A stretch of DNA of 64,000 bases. It comes from Sphingomonadales bacterium (GTDB taxonomy: Bacteria > Pseudomonadota > Alphaproteobacteria > Sphingomonadales > Sphingomonadaceae). The position numbers and the translations under genes were made by a program. The notes below the pieces were generated by a model. The model was not told where the DNA came from and did no database searches. It saw nothing but the letters and a program-made list of their open reading frames with translations. The DNA lies in contig JADJGU010000001.1 of NCBI GenBank assembly GCA_016707885.1, positions 434,001-498,000 on the forward strand, written 5' to 3'. Below, one piece after another: positions 61,644 through 64,000 of the stretch. Numbering within the stretch: position 1 is the stretch's first letter; every line of letters starts with the position of its first letter.

Positions 61644-62846
61644 ATGGAGGCATTCAAAACCGCATTGAAATTACCAGGGAAGCGGTTTGAAATCGCCGGA
61701 AATACTATCCACATCCTGCATGATCCAGAAGAGCGGCTGCAAAGCCTGCTGTTGCTGATCGCGTCCGCCAAGCACAATTTGACGCTCAGCATGTATATGT
61801 TTCACAATGATACCAGCGGGACAGAAGTGCGCGACGCGTTGGCGGCGGCGGCGTTGCGCGGGGTTCAGGTCGACGTGCTTGTCGACAGCTTCGGCTCGGC
61901 AAAAGTCCCGGCATCCTTTTTCGAGCCGATCGCCGAAGCGGGCGGTAGCTATCATTTTTTCAGCTCGCGCTGGCGGCTATCCTATCTGATCCGCAACCAT
62001 CAGAAACTGCTGGTGATCGACAATGAACATGCCCTGATTGGCGGCTTTAACATCACCGACCAATATTTCGGGCGGCGCGGCGATGACAGCTGGGAGGATC
62101 TGGGGCTGACCGTGTCGGGGCCGGAAGTTGCGCGGATTTCAAAATATATATCGGAATTGATACAGCTGTCGGCGGGTGGCGGCGTGAAACTGCTCGCGCT
62201 GCGTCGCCTTATCAAGGAGTGGCAACCAGGCGACGGGCCATTGCAGTGGCTGGTCGGTGGACCCACCAACCGGATCTCACCCTGGGCGTTGGCCCTCAAA
62301 CGCGATCTGCAAAATGCGCGGACCATTGACATCGTCGCCGCCTATTTTTCACCCACACAGACAATCCTGCGGCGGCTGGCGTCGGCAGCACGCAAGGGCG
62401 GCGAAGTGCGGCTGGTTTTGGCGGGACGAACCGACAATGGCGCCACCATCGGCGCCGCCCGCATCCTGTATGGCTATCTGCTCAAGCGGGACGTGCAGAT
62501 TTGCGAATATCAGCCGCAATTGCTCCACACCAAGCTGCTGGTGATCGACAATGCTTGCTATATCGGCTCGGCCAATCTCGATATCCGCAGCCTGTTCATC
62601 AACAAGGAGCTGATGCTGCGGATCGAAGATGCAAAGCTGGCGGGCTATCTGCGCGGACTGGCGGGGGAACTGGCGTTGGATAGCAAGGTGCAAACAGCAG
62701 AGCACCATCGCAACCGCTTGTCGTGGTTCAACCGGCTGCGCTGGTCGCTCGCCTATCTGCTGGTGAACAGCGTCGACTATAATATCGGACGGCGCATTTC
62801 GCTGCGCATCACCCAAATGCTGCAGAAACGACTGCCAGGCGGTTAG
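61644..62846 (+). CDS. Phospholipase D family protein, cardiolipin-synthase-like
   Basis: A 400-aa protein with two HKD motifs: H119/K121/D126 in NHQKLLVIDNEHALIGG and H295/K297/D302 in LHTKLLVIDNACYIGSAN. This is the two-site layout of bacterial cardiolipin synthases, which join two phosphatidylglycerols. The usual N-terminal membrane helices of ClsA are missing, closer to ClsB-like enzymes. The C-terminus is basic. The start is uncertain; ATG at 61644 is chosen though the frame is open from 61542. It converges with a phospholipid methyltransferase-like gene 2 bp away, consistent with a membrane-lipid theme. Confidence 0.88.
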   Translation: MEAFKTALKLPGKRFEIAGNTIHILHDPEERLQSLLLLIASAKHNLTLSMYMFHNDTSGTEVRDALAAAALRGVQVDVLVDSFGSAKVPASFFEPIAEAGGSYHFFSSRWRLSYLIRNHQKLLVIDNEHALIGGFNITDQYFGRRGDDSWEDLGLTVSGPEVARISKYISELIQLSAGGGVKLLALRRLIKEWQPGDGPLQWLVGGPTNRISPWALALKRDLQNARTIDIVAAYFSPTQTILRRLASAARKGGEVRLVLAGRTDNGATIGAARILYGYLLKRDVQICEYQPQLLHTKLLVIDNACYIGSANLDIRSLFINKELMLRIEDAKLAGYLRGLAGELALDSKVQTAEHHRNRLSWFNRLRWSLAYLLVNSVDYNIGRRISLRITQMLQKRLPGG

Positions 62847-62848
62847 CC

Positions 62849-63475
62849 TCAGCTCTTCCAGCCCCAGAATAGATAACAGGGCAGGACGTTCCAGAATTCA
62901 TAGCCATTGTCGATGCGCTTGAAATGCGGTTCCATGAAGTCGCGGACGCGGGCGCGGAACTGATAGACCAGAAACGCGCCGCCGGGGCGGATGGCCTTGC
63001 CGGTTTCCTCGGCAATTTTGGGGCCGAGATCGCCGGGCAGCGTCGAGAAGGGCAGGCCCGAAAGCACATAGTCGGCATGTTCAAAGCCGAAGCCGCGGAT
63101 GATATCATTCACATCTGCGGCAGATCCGTGCACCGCGATGAAGCGGCTATCCCGGAAATGCTTGCGCAGAAATTCGATGAAGTCTGGGTTGGTGTCGATT
63201 ACCAGCAGTGTCGCATCCGGACGCATCCGGTCGAGCACAGGCTGGCAGAAGGTGCCAACGCCCGGGCCATATTCGACGAACAGTTTGCATTCGTCCCACT
63301 TCACTGGCGCGAGCATTTTCTGCACCGTCCAGCGCGACGAAGGGATGATCGAGCCAACCATCACCGGGTGCTTGAGAAAGCCTTTGAAGAATACGCCCCA
63401 TGGGCCGAAAAATCGTTGCACCGATGTCTTGATGCGTTCGATCTTCGAAGTGATTGCTACCGAGCCGTCGTTCAT
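62849..63475 (-). CDS. SAM-dependent methyltransferase, phospholipid N-methyltransferase-like
   Basis: A 208-aa class I methyltransferase. The N-terminal FFKGFLKHPVMVGSIIPSS is characteristic of the PmtA-like COG3963 group. SAM motif I is VEYGPGVGTF, an acidic residue ends strand 2 (LLVIDTNPDF), and VLSGLPFSTLP is motif IV. Members methylate phosphatidylethanolamine towards phosphatidylcholine, or ornithine lipids. ATG at 63475 follows AGGCGG. The small soluble form is typical. rRNA dimethylation is an alternative for the wider family but less likely given the N-terminus. Confidence 0.82.
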   Translation of the reverse strand: MNDGSVAITSKIERIKTSVQRFFGPWGVFFKGFLKHPVMVGSIIPSSRWTVQKMLAPVKWDECKLFVEYGPGVGTFCQPVLDRMRPDATLLVIDTNPDFIEFLRKHFRDSRFIAVHGSAADVNDIIRGFGFEHADYVLSGLPFSTLPGDLGPKIAEETGKAIRPGGAFLVYQFRARVRDFMEPHFKRIDNGYEFWNVLPCYLFWGWKS

Positions 63476-63615
63476 CAATCCGCCTTAGGGCTGTAATACA
63501 GTGGTCATCTGCACTTGCAAATGCGCGCGCACGATGCAAGCGGGTTAAGCAAAAAAGTCGATAAAGCGACCAAGCGGGGTTGCCCCAAACGTAAAGTCAA
63601 TCCTATGGATGGAGC

Positions 63616-63939
63616 ATGCCGACCTACCCGCCTTCGACCGTCGCGGTCATCTTCATCGCCGAACGGACATTGGCGGATGATGCGGGCTATGGGGTTGCCG
63701 CCGATGCGATGGTTGAACTGGCTAGCGCGCAACCGGGCTATCTCGGCATCAATTCAGCTCGTGGTGACGACCGTGTGGGCATCACCGTCAGCTATTGGGC
63801 AGATGAGGACGCTGCCAAGGCGTGGCGCGACAACACCGAACATGCGGCAATCCGCAATGCAGGGCGTGACCGCTGGTACAGCTGGTACGACCTTCACGTC
63901 ACCTCGATCACGCGCAGCTATGATTGGGTGAAGCCATAA
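63616..63939 (+). CDS. Antibiotic biosynthesis monooxygenase (ABM) domain protein
   Basis: A 107-aa ferredoxin-like fold protein: VAVIFIAERT strand, MVELASAQPGYLGINSARG helix and strand, VGITVSYWADEDAAKAWRD, then HAAIRNAGRDRWYSWYDLHV. This is the ABM/DUF4188-type dimeric fold found in small cofactor-free monooxygenases, heme-degrading enzymes and many proteins of unknown role. GGAG stands only 1 bp before the ATG, so initiation may be weak. Its stop overlaps the start of the next gene (TAATG). Confidence 0.82.
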   Translation: MPTYPPSTVAVIFIAERTLADDAGYGVAADAMVELASAQPGYLGINSARGDDRVGITVSYWADEDAAKAWRDNTEHAAIRNAGRDRWYSWYDLHVTSITRSYDWVKP

Positions 63940-64000
63940 TGCCCAAAAGCCCGGCCATCCCCGCCGATCGGGTAACGATCCTGTTCCTGGTGATGCTGGT
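63939..64000 (+). CDS. Start of a membrane protein, cut by the window end
   Basis: An ATG at 63939 overlaps the stop of the ABM gene as TAATG and begins MPKSPAIPADRVTILFLVML before the window ends. A short polar head followed by a hydrophobic helix suggests an integral membrane protein; MFS transporters often begin this way, but 20 residues are too few to be sure. Confidence 0.5.
   Translation, partial: MPKSPAIPADRVTILFLVML

Noticed and set aside
1..64000. Prophage, insertion sequence, integron, CRISPR or replication origin features.
   Set aside because: No transposase, integrase, phage structural gene, regularly spaced repeats or DnaA-box cluster was found; the only repeats are short palindromic elements.

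Overview
The window looks like a chromosomal segment of an alphaproteobacterium, most likely of the order Sphingomonadales. Supporting signs are the large NAD-type glutamate dehydrogenase, an RcdA/DUF1465 protein, the order rodZ-like, cpoB, tilS, ftsH, the long TonB-dependent receptor, the recurrent palindromic repeats, and the overall protein signatures. I see no phage, plasmid, integrase, insertion sequence or CRISPR array. Coding density is high and only one gene-free stretch exceeds 300 bp (47050-47476).

Layout. 1-3.9 kb: the end of an FAD monooxygenase, a Baeyer-Villiger monooxygenase and a TetR regulator with its own perfect operator. 3.9-8.7 kb: a valine/isobutyrate operon on the minus strand (mmsA, polysaccharide deacetylase, isobutyryl-CoA dehydrogenase type enzyme, AT-rich small membrane protein, mmsB). 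8.8-24.3 kb: a glutamate and lysine block (gltB-gltD, an ALDH7-type aminoadipate-semialdehyde dehydrogenase, glutaryl-CoA dehydrogenase, 1544-aa glutamate dehydrogenase, dicarboxylate/amino-acid symporter). 24.3-26.2 kb: tryptophan dioxygenase plus an unusual class V PLP enzyme that probably serves as kynureninase.

26.2-34.8 kb is the most accessory-looking part: a BetI-like repressor, a Rieske oxygenase, an FAD oxidoreductase, L-serine dehydratase, an amino-acid permease and a TonB receptor. The repressor and the Rieske gene are divergent, and a perfect 24-bp palindrome fills most of the 33 bp between them. Three of these genes (FAD enzyme, permease, receptor) each carry one single-base indel, all within 4.3 kb and each in a short homopolymer run. 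That suggests either sequence error or a decaying locus. A route such as N-demethylation ending in serine and pyruvate is an attractive but unproven reading.

35-42.5 kb: an LplT-like MFS carrier, tRNA-Leu(CAA), a coniferyl-type aldehyde dehydrogenase, thiolase, an isonitrile-hydratase-like protein and a lipoprotein PQQ/heme c alcohol dehydrogenase. The aldehyde and alcohol dehydrogenase genes share one palindrome just upstream of their ribosome binding sites. 42.5-44.5 kb: glnB-glnA behind a sigma-54-like promoter, bounded by two good terminators. 44.5-52 kb: a NarL-type two-component pair, an aldehyde dehydrogenase/M20 peptidase operon, a fatty acid desaturase and RcdA. 52-64 kb: mostly core functions (two DUF465 proteins, ptsP, rodZ-like, cpoB, tilS, ftsH, rpoZ), a DUF3800 protein, a cardiolipin-synthase-like PLD, a phospholipid N-methyltransferase-like protein, an ABM-domain protein and the first codons of a further membrane protein.

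All functions are inferred from motifs and context read by eye; no database search was possible.
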